Of a DNA stretch of 64,000 bases, positions 55,529-64,000 are shown one piece after another. This stretch comes from Synechococcus sp. BL107 (GTDB lineage: Bacteria > Cyanobacteriota > Cyanobacteriia > PCC-6307 > Cyanobiaceae). Numbering within the stretch: the stretch's first letter is position 1; each line of letters begins with the position of its first letter. The translations under genes and the position numbers were made by a program. A model generated the notes under the pieces. It did no database searches and was not told where the DNA came from. It saw only the letters and a list, made by a program, of their open reading frames with translations. The stretch covers positions 70,616-134,615 of the forward strand of contig NZ_DS022298.1 of assembly GCF_000153805.1 (NCBI RefSeq), written 5' to 3'.

Positions 55529-56857
55529 ATGACGCGTTCCCAGCGCGCCGTGCGCTGGTTACAACCTGGCTTGGTGGTGAAGCGTTGGGTTCTCACCTCT
55601 GGCCTGGGCTTACTGATGGCCTTAATCGGTGGTGCCGTTTGGGCCGACCTCAAACCGATTTATTGGATTCTTGAAACCCTGAGCTGGCTCCTGGGAGCAC
55701 TCACCACCATCCTTCCAAGAGAGTTCACTGGGCCCTTGGTGGTGCTTGTGGGCGTTGCCCTCGTTTTATGGGGACAAAGCCGAAGCTTCGGCTCGATTCA
55801 ACAGGCCTTAGCCCCCGACAAAGACACGGTGCTCATTGATGCACTACGAGCCAAAAGCCGCTTAAACCGTGGCCCAAACATCGTTGCCATCGGTGGAGGC
55901 ACCGGTTTATCGACCTTGTTGAGCGGCCTAAAGCGATATAGCAGCCACATCACTGCCATCGTCACAGTGGCTGATGACGGAGGCAGTAGCGGTGTTTTGA
56001 GGCGTGAACTGGGCGTCTTACCTCCCGGCGACATCCGCAACTGCCTCGCAGCTCTTTCTACGGAAGAACCTCTACTAACCCGTCTTTTTCAGTACCGGTT
56101 CTCCGCTGGAAGCGGACTTGAGGGCCACAGCTTCGGCAACCTCTTCCTGTCAGCGCTGACGGCCATTACCGGCAATCTGGAAACAGCGATCACCGCATCC
56201 AGTCGCGTCTTAGCCGTGCAAGGCCAGGTGGTGCCAGCCACCAACGTCGACGTACGTCTGTGGGCAGAACTCGAAAACGGTCAACGCATCGAAGGCGAAA
56301 GCAACATTGGTCGTGCCCCCAGTCCAATCGTGAGGCTGGGTTGTGTCCCAGAGCGCCCCCCAGCCCTCCCCCGAGCCCTAGAAGCCATTGCCAACGCAGA
56401 CTTAATTGTGTTGGGCCCGGGGAGTCTTTACACCTCGCTGCTTCCAAATTTGCTAGTGCCAGAATTGGTTTCAGCGATCCAACGCAGCCGCACCCCTCGG
56501 CTCTACATCTGCAACTTGATGACTCAGCCGGGAGAAACGGATGGCCTTGATGTGCGCGGTCATCTCCGGGCGATCGAAGCCCAACTCGCCAGCCTTGGTC
56601 TTAGTCAACGTCTTTTTACTGCCGTTCTCGCCCAGGACGATCTACCCAGCTCAGCCCTGATCAAGCATTACCAATCCCGTGGAGCCGAACCGGTGCTCTG
56701 CGATTCCATAGGTCTTAAAAGAGATGGCTACGACATCACCCAAGCCCCTCTCCAAGGGATACGTCCTACCTCAACATTGCGCCATGACCCTCGCAGCCTT
56801 GCCTTAGCTGTTATGCGCTTTTACCGAAAGCACAAAGGAGAGTCATCCCAAAATTAG
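55529..56857 (+). CDS. YvcK/GlmR-like protein with N-terminal membrane helices
   Basis: A protein of about 442 residues: two hydrophobic segments near 19-36 and 65-83, then the YvcK (CofD-like) core with NIVAIGGGTGLSTLLSGLK, VTVADDGGSSGVLR, LPPGDIRNCL and LIVLGPGSLYTSL. In Bacillus YvcK binds UDP-sugars and steers carbon to the cell wall; membrane-anchored forms are usual in cyanobacteria. Start choice between ATG 55529 and GTG 55445 or TTG 55442 is uncertain; the first has AAGAG nearby. It is divergent from the ATPase gene. Confidence 0.87.
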   Translation: MTRSQRAVRWLQPGLVVKRWVLTSGLGLLMALIGGAVWADLKPIYWILETLSWLLGALTTILPREFTGPLVVLVGVALVLWGQSRSFGSIQQALAPDKDTVLIDALRAKSRLNRGPNIVAIGGGTGLSTLLSGLKRYSSHITAIVTVADDGGSSGVLRRELGVLPPGDIRNCLAALSTEEPLLTRLFQYRFSAGSGLEGHSFGNLFLSALTAITGNLETAITASSRVLAVQGQVVPATNVDVRLWAELENGQRIEGESNIGRAPSPIVRLGCVPERPPALPRALEAIANADLIVLGPGSLYTSLLPNLLVPELVSAIQRSRTPRLYICNLMTQPGETDGLDVRGHLRAIEAQLASLGLSQRLFTAVLAQDDLPSSALIKHYQSRGAEPVLCDSIGLKRDGYDITQAPLQGIRPTSTLRHDPRSLALAVMRFYRKHKGESSQN

Positions 56858-56880
56858 ATCGTCTCCACAAGCAGCACGCC

Positions 56881-57447
56881 TTAAAAAGCATCCTGCATTT
56901 CATAAAAGTCGGGCTGAACATAATCTTTTCGAAGTGGCCAACCTTTCCAATCTTCCGGCATTAACAAACGCTTGGGATGGGGATGGCCTTCAAACTCGAT
57001 TCCGTACATATCGAAGGTTTCACGCTCTTGCCAATCAGCACCCCGAAACAATCCATAAATCGACGGCAATGATGGCGTTCCTTCCCTGCTGAGGAACACT
57101 TTGAGGCGCACTTCGCGTAGCTCGTGGGGCAGACCTGCGGTCATCGCTTCCACTTGCTCGGCCATGGCAATGAAGTGATAGAAGCAAACGAGCCTTTCTC
57201 CAGGCCCTTCGTCGTAACCGCCTTGGCACTGCAGATAATCAAAACCATGGCTTTTAATCGCGGCAGCAATGATCGGCAACACGGCCGACTCAACACCAAT
57301 CTGTTCGACCCCAACATGGTCGGGTTCGAGAACGTCGTGATCGAAGCCCTGAGTGTTTAACCATTGGCTGACCGGACCAGGTTCGAGAGTCGCTACCGCC
57401 GACGATGACTCCTCTGAAGCGGGATTGGTTGGAGCTGAATCACTCAT
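56881..57447 (-). CDS. ndhJ: NAD(P)H-quinone oxidoreductase subunit J
   Basis: A 188-residue NdhJ/NuoC subunit of the peripheral arm of NDH-1. An N-terminal Ser/Ala-rich leader (about 30 residues) precedes the conserved domain; the C-terminal signature [32 protein letters not shown] is complete. It overlaps ndhK by four bases at its start and ends the ndhC-K-J operon. Confidence 0.95.
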   Translation of the reverse strand: MSDSAPTNPASEESSSAVATLEPGPVSQWLNTQGFDHDVLEPDHVGVEQIGVESAVLPIIAAAIKSHGFDYLQCQGGYDEGPGERLVCFYHFIAMAEQVEAMTAGLPHELREVRLKVFLSREGTPSLPSIYGLFRGADWQERETFDMYGIEFEGHPHPKRLLMPEDWKGWPLRKDYVQPDFYEMQDAF

Positions 57448-58178
57448 GGCTGAACCATTTCAGGAGCAGGGTTTAAAACAGCTGCATCCGTGGCCAAAGT
57501 CTGCCCTGCTGGGGCTGCCGCCAATGCTGCTTGCTGACTTTCAGCGCGCAAGTATGCGCCGGTGACTTGAGGTTCTACAGCTTTCATCTGATGGGTCACC
57601 GTGAAGTAACGATGAGTCTGTTGATGCTTACTCCGTTCTGCCAAAGACTCATCGCCAACCTTTTTACGCAGTTTGATTACGGCATCAAAAATGGCTTCCG
57701 GACGGGGAGGACAACCGGGGAGATAGAGGTCAACTGGAATCAACTTGTCAACGCCACGGACAGCTGTCGTGGAATCCGCGCTGAACATGCCACCTGTGAT
57801 TGTGCATGCACCCATGGCGATCACGTACTTCGGCTCTGGCATTTGCTCGTAGAGACGAACAAGTGCAGGAGCCATCTTCATCGTGACCGTTCCAGCGACG
57901 ATTAATAAATCCGCTTGACGGGGCGAACTGCGCGGCACCAAACCAAATCGATCGAAGTCGAATCTTGAGCCAAGCAAGGCCGCAAATTCGATGAAACAGC
58001 AAGCAGTTCCATAAAGCAGAGGCCAGAGGCTGCTGAGCCGAGCCCAATTGTGGAGATCATCAAGACTGGTGAGGATGATGTTTTCACTCAGCTCATTGGT
58101 CACCGCTGGAGTACCAATGGGGCCACAGGTGGCCTCCCGAAGATCGCGTACAGCGGAAATGGATGGTGATTCAGGCAT
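57444..58178 (-). CDS. ndhK: NAD(P)H-quinone oxidoreductase subunit K
   Basis: A 244-residue NdhK/NuoB subunit that carries the terminal [4Fe-4S] cluster N2. The ligands Cys 60, 61, 125 and 156 are in [20 protein letters not shown] and LPGCPPRPE. The first 30 or so and last 50 residues are variable. It accepts electrons from NdhI and passes them to plastoquinone. It starts three bases after the ndhC stop and overlaps ndhJ by four. Confidence 0.96.
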   Translation of the reverse strand: MPESPSISAVRDLREATCGPIGTPAVTNELSENIILTSLDDLHNWARLSSLWPLLYGTACCFIEFAALLGSRFDFDRFGLVPRSSPRQADLLIVAGTVTMKMAPALVRLYEQMPEPKYVIAMGACTITGGMFSADSTTAVRGVDKLIPVDLYLPGCPPRPEAIFDAVIKLRKKVGDESLAERSKHQQTHRYFTVTHQMKAVEPQVTGAYLRAESQQAALAAAPAGQTLATDAAVLNPAPEMVQP

Positions 58179-58181
58179 AAC

Positions 58182-58544
58182 TCAGCTCCACTCGAGGGCG
58201 CCTTTACGCCAGGCGTAGGCAAGGGCTACCAACAGGATGGCAATAAAAATGAGCGCTTCGATGAACGCCAACAAACCGAGCCGATGGAAAGCCACAGCCC
58301 ATGGATAAAGAAACACTGTTTCAACATCGAAAATGACGAAGACCAGCGCAAACATGTAATAGCGAATATTGAACTGAATCCATGCACCACCAATCGGCTC
58401 CATGCCTGATTCGTAGGTGAGTTGACGCTCACCAGCACGACTTTTGGGGGCCAGAAGCTTGTTGGTGACCAGCGCCAGCACCGGAACAGCAGCCGCAATC
58501 AGCAGAAACCCTAGAAAGGCGTCATAGCCGGGCAGGGCGAACAT
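58182..58544 (-). CDS. ndhC: NAD(P)H-quinone oxidoreductase subunit 3
   Basis: A 120-residue NdhC/NuoA membrane subunit with three helices and the conserved loop [24 protein letters not shown] 58544 ([10 protein letters not shown]) gives the standard cyanobacterial length. The in-frame sequence further upstream is a mirror of the repeat in rubA and is not coding. It heads the ndhC-K-J operon; the 83 bases to rubA hold two divergent promoters. Confidence 0.95.
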   Translation of the reverse strand: MFALPGYDAFLGFLLIAAAVPVLALVTNKLLAPKSRAGERQLTYESGMEPIGGAWIQFNIRYYMFALVFVIFDVETVFLYPWAVAFHRLGLLAFIEALIFIAILLVALAYAWRKGALEWS

Positions 58545-58627
58545 GAACGTCCAAGTACGTAACAACAGTCTGGCATTCGCCGTGGGGAGTTGTCGCCGAT
58601 AGAGTCGTGCAGCCCAGCAGTAGAGCG

Positions 58628-58777
58628 GTGAGCGACGAACTTGAGTCCGTCGAACAGAGCAAACCTGTCGCTGAAGCGGCCGAATCACCTGTGGAAGCAG
58701 CTGTGAGCCACGAACTTGAGTCCGTCGAGCAAAGCGAACCTGCCGCTGAAGCGGCCGAATCGCCTGTGGAAGCAGCG
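58628..58777 (+). repeat. 75-base tandem duplication in the rubA leader
   Basis: Two near-identical 75-base units in frame (25 codons each; the second differs by a few substitutions, such as Asp to His and Lys to Glu). They encode the acidic linker before the rubredoxin domain; copy number may vary between strains. Confidence 0.9.
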
Positions 58778-59104
58778 GCTGAAACCGACCCAAGAACCCA
58801 CCGATTTGAATGCCGCAGCTGCGGCTACGTCTACGACCCGGAAGAAGGGGTCAAAAAAGTGGGCATTGATGCGGGCACAGCGTTCAGCGATCTCGATCCC
58901 CTCAGTTTTCGTTGTCCCGTTTGTCGCAGCAAAGTTGCTGCGTTTCGAGATATTGGTCCTCGCACGAAAGCCAGTGGTTTTGAGGAAAACCTCAATTACG
59001 GTCTCGGCGTTAACCGCATGACCCCCGGCCAGAAGAACGTGCTGATCTTTGGAAGCCTTGCCTTGGGCTTTGCCTTCTTCCTCTCTCTTTATTCCCTGCG
59101 CTGA
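58628..59104 (+). CDS. rubA: Membrane-anchored rubredoxin
   Basis: A 158-residue rubredoxin with Cys 62, 65, 96 and 99 binding one iron ([23 protein letters not shown]) and a C-terminal transmembrane helix (about 136-155). RubA is required for early PSII assembly in cyanobacteria and plants. The N-terminal 50 residues are two copies of a 25-residue acidic/Ala-Pro repeat (75-base tandem duplication, 58628-58702 and 58703-58777). I chose GTG 58628 at the repeat start; GTG 58607 is also in frame. ycf48 follows 11 bases later. Confidence 0.92.
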   Translation: MSDELESVEQSKPVAEAAESPVEAAVSHELESVEQSEPAAEAAESPVEAAAETDPRTHRFECRSCGYVYDPEEGVKKVGIDAGTAFSDLDPLSFRCPVCRSKVAAFRDIGPRTKASGFEENLNYGLGVNRMTPGQKNVLIFGSLALGFAFFLSLYSLR

Positions 59105-59115
59105 GCCAATTCGTC

Positions 59116-60117
59116 ATGAATCGACTGCTGTCATCCGCCGTCAATCTTGTCCTTGTCGTTGTACTCGGCGTTGGCCTGAGTGGATGCGTATCCACTCGCG
59201 TTCCAACAGCCGACACTAGCCCTTGGCAAGCGATCGATCTGGAAACCCAGGCGAATCCCCTTGATGTGTCGTTCACCGATCCAAACCATGGATTCCTGGT
59301 TGGAAGCAACCGGATGATTCGGGAAACTGACGATGGCGGTTCCCATTGGAACGATCGCAGTCTTGATTTACCTGATGAAGAAAACTTCAGGTTGATCAGC
59401 ATCGATTTTGAAGGGCAGGAAGGCTGGATTGCCGGGCAACCTGGCTTGCTGATGCACAGCACCGACGGTGGGCAAAATTGGACCCGTCTTTTCCTTGACA
59501 CCAAGCTTCCTGGGGAGCCCTACCTAATTACAGCTCTGGGCAAGGACACCGCCGAACTGGCGACGAATGTGGGAGCTGTTTACAAAACCAACGATGGCGG
59601 AGAGAGCTGGGAAGCCAGCGTGACCGACGCTGCTGGTGCGGTGCGTGATCTACGCCGAAGCAGCAACGGCAGCTATGTGAGCGTGAGTGGTCTTGGCAAT
59701 TTCTACGCCACTTGGGAGCCAGGAGAGACGGTTTGGAAAGTCCATCAGCGCGTGAGCAGCCAACGCCTGCAGAGCATCGGCTATCAACCCGATGGGAATC
59801 TCTGGATGGTGGCCCGCGGCGCACAGATTCGTCTCAACGACGGCGACGGCAACGTTGAGGAGTGGAGCAAGGCGATTATTCCGATCACCAATGGCTATGG
59901 CTACATGGACCTGGCTTGGGATGACGACGGTGGCATTTGGGCTGGCGGTGGTAATGGCACCCTCCTGGTAAGCCATGACGGTGGCGACAGCTGGGAGACC
60001 GATCCCGTTGGCGACCAGCAACCCAGCAACTTCACACGCTTCGTCTTTGACGACGACCATGCCTTCGTCTTGGGAGAGCGCGGCAATCTGCTGCGCTGGG
60101 TCGGCAACGCTGTGTAA
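59116..60117 (+). CDS. ycf48: Photosystem II assembly factor Ycf48 (HCF136-like)
   Basis: A 333-residue lipoprotein: signal with Cys 24 (GVGLSGCVST) then a seven-bladed propeller of BNR-like repeats (F-x-D-x-x-H-G-F/W, DDGG-x-x-W at intervals). Ycf48 sits at the thylakoid lumen side and helps insertion of D1 into PSII reaction-centre complexes. Order rubA-ycf48-psbEFLJ is conserved in cyanobacteria. A hairpin lies before psbE. Confidence 0.94.
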   Translation: MNRLLSSAVNLVLVVVLGVGLSGCVSTRVPTADTSPWQAIDLETQANPLDVSFTDPNHGFLVGSNRMIRETDDGGSHWNDRSLDLPDEENFRLISIDFEGQEGWIAGQPGLLMHSTDGGQNWTRLFLDTKLPGEPYLITALGKDTAELATNVGAVYKTNDGGESWEASVTDAAGAVRDLRRSSNGSYVSVSGLGNFYATWEPGETVWKVHQRVSSQRLQSIGYQPDGNLWMVARGAQIRLNDGDGNVEEWSKAIIPITNGYGYMDLAWDDDGGIWAGGGNGTLLVSHDGGDSWETDPVGDQQPSNFTRFVFDDDHAFVLGERGNLLRWVGNAV

Positions 60118-60127
60118 CCGAGATGAA

Positions 60128-60151
60128 ACGACGGGCTCAGCAACCCGTCGT
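60128..60151 (+). other. Hairpin between ycf48 and psbE
   Basis: An 8-bp perfect stem ACGACGGG/CCCGTCGT with an 8-base loop, starting 10 bases after the ycf48 stop. There is no T run after it, so it looks more like a processing or stabilising element, or a partial terminator, than a full terminator. The psbE start lies 36 bases on. Confidence 0.55.
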
Positions 60152-60187
60152 CACCTCTTAAGATCACTTATCTGAAACGCCGAAGCC

Positions 60188-60436
60188 ATGGCCGCAGGCT
60201 CTACCGGGGAACGCCCGTTCTTCGAAATCATCACCAGCATCCGTTATTGGGTGATTCACGCAGTGACGCTGCCGTCAATCTTCCTTGCCGGTTTCCTCTT
60301 CGTCAACACAGGCCTTGCCTACGACGCATTTGGAACACCTCGTCCTGATGCTTACTTCCAAGCCACAGACACCAAAGCTCCTGTCGTCAGCCAGCGCTAC
60401 GAAGGAAAATCTCAACTTGACGTTCGCCTGAAATAA
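60188..60436 (+). CDS. psbE: Cytochrome b559 alpha subunit
   Basis: An 82-residue PSII core subunit with one transmembrane helix; the haem ligand is His 24 (RYWVIHAV). With PsbF it forms cytochrome b559. First gene of the psbE-F-L-J operon, 70 bases downstream of ycf48. Confidence 0.98.
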   Translation: MAAGSTGERPFFEIITSIRYWVIHAVTLPSIFLAGFLFVNTGLAYDAFGTPRPDAYFQATDTKAPVVSQRYEGKSQLDVRLK

Positions 60437-60439
60437 CCA

Positions 60440-60577
60440 ATGTCACAAACTCCAATGGCTACAACGCCGCGCAATTACCCGATCTTCACGGTGCGCTGGC
60501 TCGCTTTACACACACTTGGCATTCCCACTGTGTTTTTCCTCGGCGCTCTTGCCGCGATGCAGTTCATCCGCCGCTGA
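60440..60577 (+). CDS. psbF: Cytochrome b559 beta subunit
   Basis: A 45-residue single-helix protein with haem ligand His 24 ([10 protein letters not shown]) and the ending AAMQFIRR. It pairs with PsbE. It begins three bases after the psbE stop, so the two are co-translated. Confidence 0.97.
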   Translation: MSQTPMATTPRNYPIFTVRWLALHTLGIPTVFFLGALAAMQFIRR

Positions 60578-60586
60578 TCCTTAATC

Positions 60587-60706
60587 ATGGAACGCAACAC
60601 CAACCCCAACAATCTTCCGGTCGAACTCAACCGCACCAGCTTGTACCTGGGGTTGTTATTTGTTTTTGTCACGGGAGTTCTGATGTCCAGCTACTTCTTC
60701 AACTAA
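60587..60706 (+). CDS. psbL: Photosystem II protein L
   Basis: A 39-residue single-helix PSII subunit ([20 protein letters not shown], then [18 protein letters not shown]), needed for QA function and dimerisation. Exact standard length; nine bases after psbF. Confidence 0.97.
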   Translation: MERNTNPNNLPVELNRTSLYLGLLFVFVTGVLMSSYFFN

Positions 60707-60717
60707 GCGCCTGAATC

Positions 60718-60918
60718 ATGAGCAGTAAGAAATCTCTCTATCCAGACGGTCGAATTCCAGATCGTTTACCCGACGGACGTCCTGCAGTCGCTTGGCGCTC
60801 CCGCTGGACTGAAGGTGTTTTGCCACTTTGGCTTGTTGCCACGGCTGGTGGCATGGCAGTATTTTTTGTCGTCGGCTTGTTCTTTTTCGGGGCCTACACC
60901 GGAGTTGGTTCCGCCTGA
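60718..60918 (+). CDS. psbJ: Photosystem II protein J
   Basis: A 66-residue PSII subunit: a polar start ([20 protein letters not shown]) and one helix with [23 protein letters not shown]. It influences electron flow between QA and the plastoquinone pool. Last gene of the operon, followed by a terminator. Confidence 0.96.
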
Positions 60919-60940
60919 ATCAAACAATTCAATCCATTAG

Positions 60941-60968
60941 AAAAGCTGGCATTAAGGCCGGCTTTTTT
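60941..60968 (+). terminator. Rho-independent terminator after psbJ
   Basis: Stem GCTGGC/GCCGGC (one G-T pair), extended by A4/T4, around ATTAAG and followed by a run of six T. It ends the psbEFLJ transcript and, read from the other side, could also end the convergent epimerase gene. Confidence 0.88.
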
Positions 60969-60985
60969 AATGAGCTTCATAGCGG

Positions 60986-62011
60986 TTAAACGCTGTAAAA
61001 AGATCGATACCACTGGGCAAAACGGTCGACTCCAACCTCAATCGGCATCGAGGGACGAAAGCCGACCCAGTCTTCAAGGGCAGAGGTATTCGCTGCTGTG
61101 GCCACCACATCCCCAAGCTGCATTGGCTGGAAATTTTTAATGGCTTCACACCCCAGTGCTTGCTCCATCACCTCGATGAAGCGCAACAACTCAGTGGGTT
61201 GGCTGTTTCCAATATTGAACACTCGATGCGGTGCTGCTGCCGTTGCAGGATCAGGTTGAAGAGGATCGAAATCAGGATTGGTCGTGGCGGGCTTATCACA
61301 GCAGCGCATCACCCCTTCGACAATGTCGTCGATATAGGTGAAATCGCGCTGCATTTTGCCGTGGTTGAACACCTTGATCGGTTCACCCGCCAAGATTGCC
61401 CGGGCAAACAACATCGGAGCCATATCAGGTCGCCCCCAAGGGCCATACACAGTGAAAAAGCGCAAGCCGGTTGCTGAAAGACCATACAAATGGCTGTAGG
61501 TGTGCGCCATCAACTCATTGGCCTTTTTGCTGGCGGCATAGAGACTCACCGGGTGGTTCACCGGCTGGCGTTCATCAAAAGGCAGGTTGCGGTTACCGCC
61601 ATACACCGAACTACTGGAGGCATACACCAAATTGCCCACGCCGTGATGACGACAACCCTCAAGAATGTGGCCAAATCCCACGAGATTGCTTTGGATGTAA
61701 GCAGCAGGATTTTCAAGCGAATAGCGCACCCCAGCTTGGGCCGCCAAATTCACCACCACTTGGGGCTGTTCAGCTGAAAACAACTCCATCAGAGCTTCAC
61801 CATCTTCAAGAGCAAGGGGCTCAAACCGCCAGTTGCCTTCTTGGGCGACTGCCTCGATCTGGCGCAGACGCGCCTGCTTCAAAGCTGGGTCGTAATAGGT
61901 GTTGAGATTGTCGACACCCACCACGCGGTCGCCCTGTTGAAGAAGGCGCTGGGACAGAGCGGCACCAATAAAGCCCGCCGCACCGGTAACCAAAACAGTG
62001 CGTGTCATCAA
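60986..62011 (-). CDS. NAD-dependent epimerase, UDP-glucuronate 4-epimerase type
   Basis: A 341-residue extended SDR. NAD motif GAAGFIG (10-16), catalytic Ser/Tyr-x3-Lys in SSSSVYGG and SLYAASKKANE (near 156-166), and the UDP-sugar part AQAGVRYSLENP with the family-typical RFFTVYGPWGRPDMA. These are signs of UDP-glucuronate 4-epimerases that make UDP-galacturonate. The gene overlaps ugd by four bases, consistent with using its product. Confidence 0.87.
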   Translation of the reverse strand: MMTRTVLVTGAAGFIGAALSQRLLQQGDRVVGVDNLNTYYDPALKQARLRQIEAVAQEGNWRFEPLALEDGEALMELFSAEQPQVVVNLAAQAGVRYSLENPAAYIQSNLVGFGHILEGCRHHGVGNLVYASSSSVYGGNRNLPFDERQPVNHPVSLYAASKKANELMAHTYSHLYGLSATGLRFFTVYGPWGRPDMAPMLFARAILAGEPIKVFNHGKMQRDFTYIDDIVEGVMRCCDKPATTNPDFDPLQPDPATAAAPHRVFNIGNSQPTELLRFIEVMEQALGCEAIKNFQPMQLGDVVATAANTSALEDWVGFRPSMPIEVGVDRFAQWYRSFYSV

Positions 62012-63411
62012 CTCTCGCCGTCACCAACACGCCACAGCCGGAGTCCAGCCGCTTGCACTGCCGCTGGTTCGACCACAGCCCGGGCATCAAACACCCAAGC
62101 CGGCCGTCGCATCAATGCTGCAAGATCAGACCAGTTCAGATGGCGATAGTCCTGCCATTCCGTGAGAACCAAAACGGCATCAGCACCTCGAACCGCCGCT
62201 TCGATCGAGGTGGCTGGTGTCCAACTACCCGTTCCACTCAAAGTATCAGTTTCGGAAGCTGGTTCCAACTGCAAGTCACGGCTGATCTGTGCCTCAACCA
62301 CCTTGGGATCGTGAATCGAAAGCTGAGCCCCCTCCTCAAGTAGGTCGCGAGCGATGCGGATCGCCGGCGCTTCGCGGGTGTCGTTGGTGTCTGCCTTAAA
62401 GGCAAACCCCAAAATCGCCAACCGTTTGCCCGTCACAGTGCCAAACAGCTGTTGCACCACAAGACGGGCAATGCGGTGTTGTTGCCATGTGTTCAACGTC
62501 ACCACACTTTCCCAATAGTCGGCGACTTCGGGAAGGCCGAAATGACGACAGAGATACACCAAGTTGAGGATGTCTTTTTGAAAGCAACTCCCACCAAAAC
62601 CTGGGCCAGCATTCAAAAACTTTGGACCAATCCGGCTGTCGAACCCGATCGCCCGAGCAACTTCTCGGACATCAGCGCCGCTGGCCTCGCAAAACGCAGC
62701 AATCGAATTGATCGAGCTGATGCGCTGAGCCAAAAAAGCATTGGCCGTGAGCTTGGAGAGTTCACTACTCCAGAGGTTGGTTCGCAGGATTTTTTCCGGA
62801 GCAACCCAATGGCCATAAATCTCGGCCAACGCATCGATAGACGCGGTCTCTTCCCCACCAATCAGCACACGGTCCGGGGCTTCCAAATCGCCAATTGCAG
62901 TCCCTTCGGCCAAAAACTCAGGATTCGATAACACCGAGAAGCTGCGCGACGAGCCCTCCTCTTGAGCTGCCTCCAAGATCGTTTTGATCGCAGCCGCCGT
63001 ACGCACCGGAAGGGTGCTTTTTTCAACAACAACCGTGTGGCCTGTCGCCGCCGTTGCCACCTGACGAGCACAGGCTTCCACCCAGCGCAAGTCGCTGGCC
63101 TGACCAGCACCAAGCCCTTTGGTCTTGGTGGGCGTGTTCACTGAAATGAACACCATATCGGCGGAGGCAATCGACTCCTCGACAGCCGTCGAGAACTGCA
63201 AGTTCCGACCGCGCGCTCTGGCTACCACCGCATCGAGCCCAGGTTCATACACCGGCAGCTTGGTGAGATCTGAATCATTCCAAGCATCAATCCGAGCCTG
63301 GTTGAGATCCACCACCGTCACTTGAATCGCAGGGCAGCGGTCAGCAATGACCGCCATGGTCGGACCACCGACATAGCCAGCACCAATACAGCAGATGCGT
63401 TGAACCTTCAC
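62008..63411 (-). CDS. ugd: UDP-glucose 6-dehydrogenase (eukaryote-type)
   Basis: A 467-residue UGDH that oxidises UDP-glucose to UDP-glucuronate with NAD. It starts [23 protein letters not shown] and has the active-site Cys 276 in [13 protein letters not shown], at the same number as in the human enzyme, and a length close to animal UGDH rather than the roughly 390-440 of most bacterial forms. It overlaps the epimerase and the decarboxylase genes by four bases on either side, so the three form one operon. Confidence 0.93.
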   Translation of the reverse strand: MKVQRICCIGAGYVGGPTMAVIADRCPAIQVTVVDLNQARIDAWNDSDLTKLPVYEPGLDAVVARARGRNLQFSTAVEESIASADMVFISVNTPTKTKGLGAGQASDLRWVEACARQVATAATGHTVVVEKSTLPVRTAAAIKTILEAAQEEGSSRSFSVLSNPEFLAEGTAIGDLEAPDRVLIGGEETASIDALAEIYGHWVAPEKILRTNLWSSELSKLTANAFLAQRISSINSIAAFCEASGADVREVARAIGFDSRIGPKFLNAGPGFGGSCFQKDILNLVYLCRHFGLPEVADYWESVVTLNTWQQHRIARLVVQQLFGTVTGKRLAILGFAFKADTNDTREAPAIRIARDLLEEGAQLSIHDPKVVEAQISRDLQLEPASETDTLSGTGSWTPATSIEAAVRGADAVLVLTEWQDYRHLNWSDLAALMRRPAWVFDARAVVEPAAVQAAGLRLWRVGDGES

Positions 63412-64000
63412 GCTGCTGCGTCCCCTGGAAGTGCAAGGAGATTACGGAAGGAGTCGATGGTGGGGCCAAGGCCTTGCTCCAGTGACACAGTCGGCTCCCA
63501 GCCCAAGGCGCCCTTGGCAAAACCAATATCGGGCTGACGTTGACGAGGATCGTCTGAAGGCAAAGGCTTTTCAATCAACGGCAGAGCAGGGTTGATGCGT
63601 TGCCGCACCTGATCGGCCAACTCCCGAATCGTGAATTCGTCGGGATTGCCCAGATTCATCGGACCGGTGTGCTCGCCGCCCATGAGCCGCATCAAGCCGT
63701 CCACCAAATCACTCACATAACAAAACGAGCGACTCTGGGAACCATCGCCATAAATGGTGAGGGGCTCACCGCGGAGGGCCTGAACAATGAAATTGCTCAC
63801 AACCCTGCCGTCATCGATCAACATCCGAGGCCCGTAGGTGTTGAAAATGCGCGCCACACGCACCTCAACAGCATTCATCCGCTGGTAATCGAAGCAAAGG
63901 GTTTCAGCGATGCGCTTCCCCTCGTCGTAGCAGCTGCGAATCCCAATCGGATTCACCGAGCCGCGATAGCTCTCCGGCTGTGGATGAATCTCAGGATCGC
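63408..64000 (-). CDS. UDP-glucuronate decarboxylase (UXS-like), partial
   Basis: The gene continues beyond the window end; the visible 196 codons hold the C-terminal two thirds. It has [20 protein letters not shown] with the catalytic Tyr-x3-Lys (CYDEGKR), [12 protein letters not shown] and the UXS-type [14 protein letters not shown]. It converts UDP-glucuronate to UDP-xylose. It precedes ugd (four-base overlap) and the epimerase, so the cluster can make UDP-glucuronate, UDP-galacturonate and UDP-xylose for surface polysaccharide. Confidence 0.9.
   Translation of the reverse strand, partial: DPEIHPQPESYRGSVNPIGIRSCYDEGKRIAETLCFDYQRMNAVEVRVARIFNTYGPRMLIDDGRVVSNFIVQALRGEPLTIYGDGSQSRSFCYVSDLVDGLMRLMGGEHTGPMNLGNPDEFTIRELADQVRQRINPALPLIEKPLPSDDPRQRQPDIGFAKGALGWEPTVSLEQGLGPTIDSFRNLLALPGDAAA

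Noticed and set aside
58545-58793. Upstream extension of ndhC with repeated PLQRQV blocks
   Set aside because: It is the reverse complement of the rubA leader repeat; NdhC homology starts exactly at ATG 58544.
1-64000. Mobile elements, CRISPR arrays and prophage remnants
   Set aside because: No transposase or integrase motifs, no spaced direct repeats and no terminal inverted repeats were found; the single tRNA has no integrase or attachment duplication beside it.

Overview
The window comes from a marine picocyanobacterium, almost certainly Synechococcus (sub-cluster 5.1 type). It carries photosystem II genes (psbK, psbE-F-L-J, rubA, ycf48), three blocks of the type I NDH complex (ndhD end, ndhA-I-G-E, ndhC-K-J), chlD, an oxygenic-lineage ammonium transporter and a PedR-like small regulator. 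Genes are packed with short gaps and many 1-4 nt overlaps. I see one tRNA, no rRNA, no CRISPR array and no insertion sequence.

Layout: 1-4.2 kb holds the end of ndhD, a LapA-like membrane protein, scpA, a sugar-nucleotide pyrophosphorylase and metF. From 10.2 down to 4.45 kb on the minus strand there is a compact run gltA-ndhA-ndhI-ndhG-ndhE-nadK-CYTH-small ORF, facing pedR. 10.3-23 kb is housekeeping: murJ, sfsA, amt1 with a clear terminator, ispH, DUF1997, DUF4079, purH, an esterase, DUF3155, a soluble histidine kinase, cobS, tgt and psbK. 23-34 kb has a WecG-type glycosyltransferase, a 1 kb-plus GH15/phosphorylase-kinase-like protein, an oxidoreductase, a CorC-like protein, a CAU tRNA, pyrE, ygfZ, a Fe-S RecB-like/RNase H-like protein, a phosphohexomutase and rdgB.

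The most interesting segment is 35,058-39,933: four same-strand, tightly coupled genes for a SABATH methyltransferase, a Leu/Phe/Glu-type amino acid dehydrogenase, a sarcosine-oxidase-family flavoenzyme and a BCCT betaine transporter. I infer a small betaine pathway; lysine to piperideine-2-carboxylate to picolinate to N-methylpicolinate (homarine) fits all four families, but other N-methylated products are possible. An AT-rich stretch with a sulfotransferase-like gene (about 39.9-41.2 kb) follows and looks acquired.

41-51.5 kb has a SIMPL protein, a carotenoid oxygenase, hisB, fabI, a photolyase/cryptochrome apparently split into two coupled genes in swapped domain order (45,235-46,571), a redoxin, a DegT aminotransferase with a Cys-rich insertion, a complete canonical photolyase, a Nudix hydrolase and folK. 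51.5-60.9 kb has chlD, two genes of an MCE/Mla-type lipid transporter, yvcK, ndhC-K-J and the conserved rubA-ycf48-psbEFLJ group closed by a terminator. 61-64 kb is a nucleotide-sugar set: a glucuronate epimerase-like protein, UDP-glucose dehydrogenase and a UDP-glucuronate decarboxylase cut by the window end.
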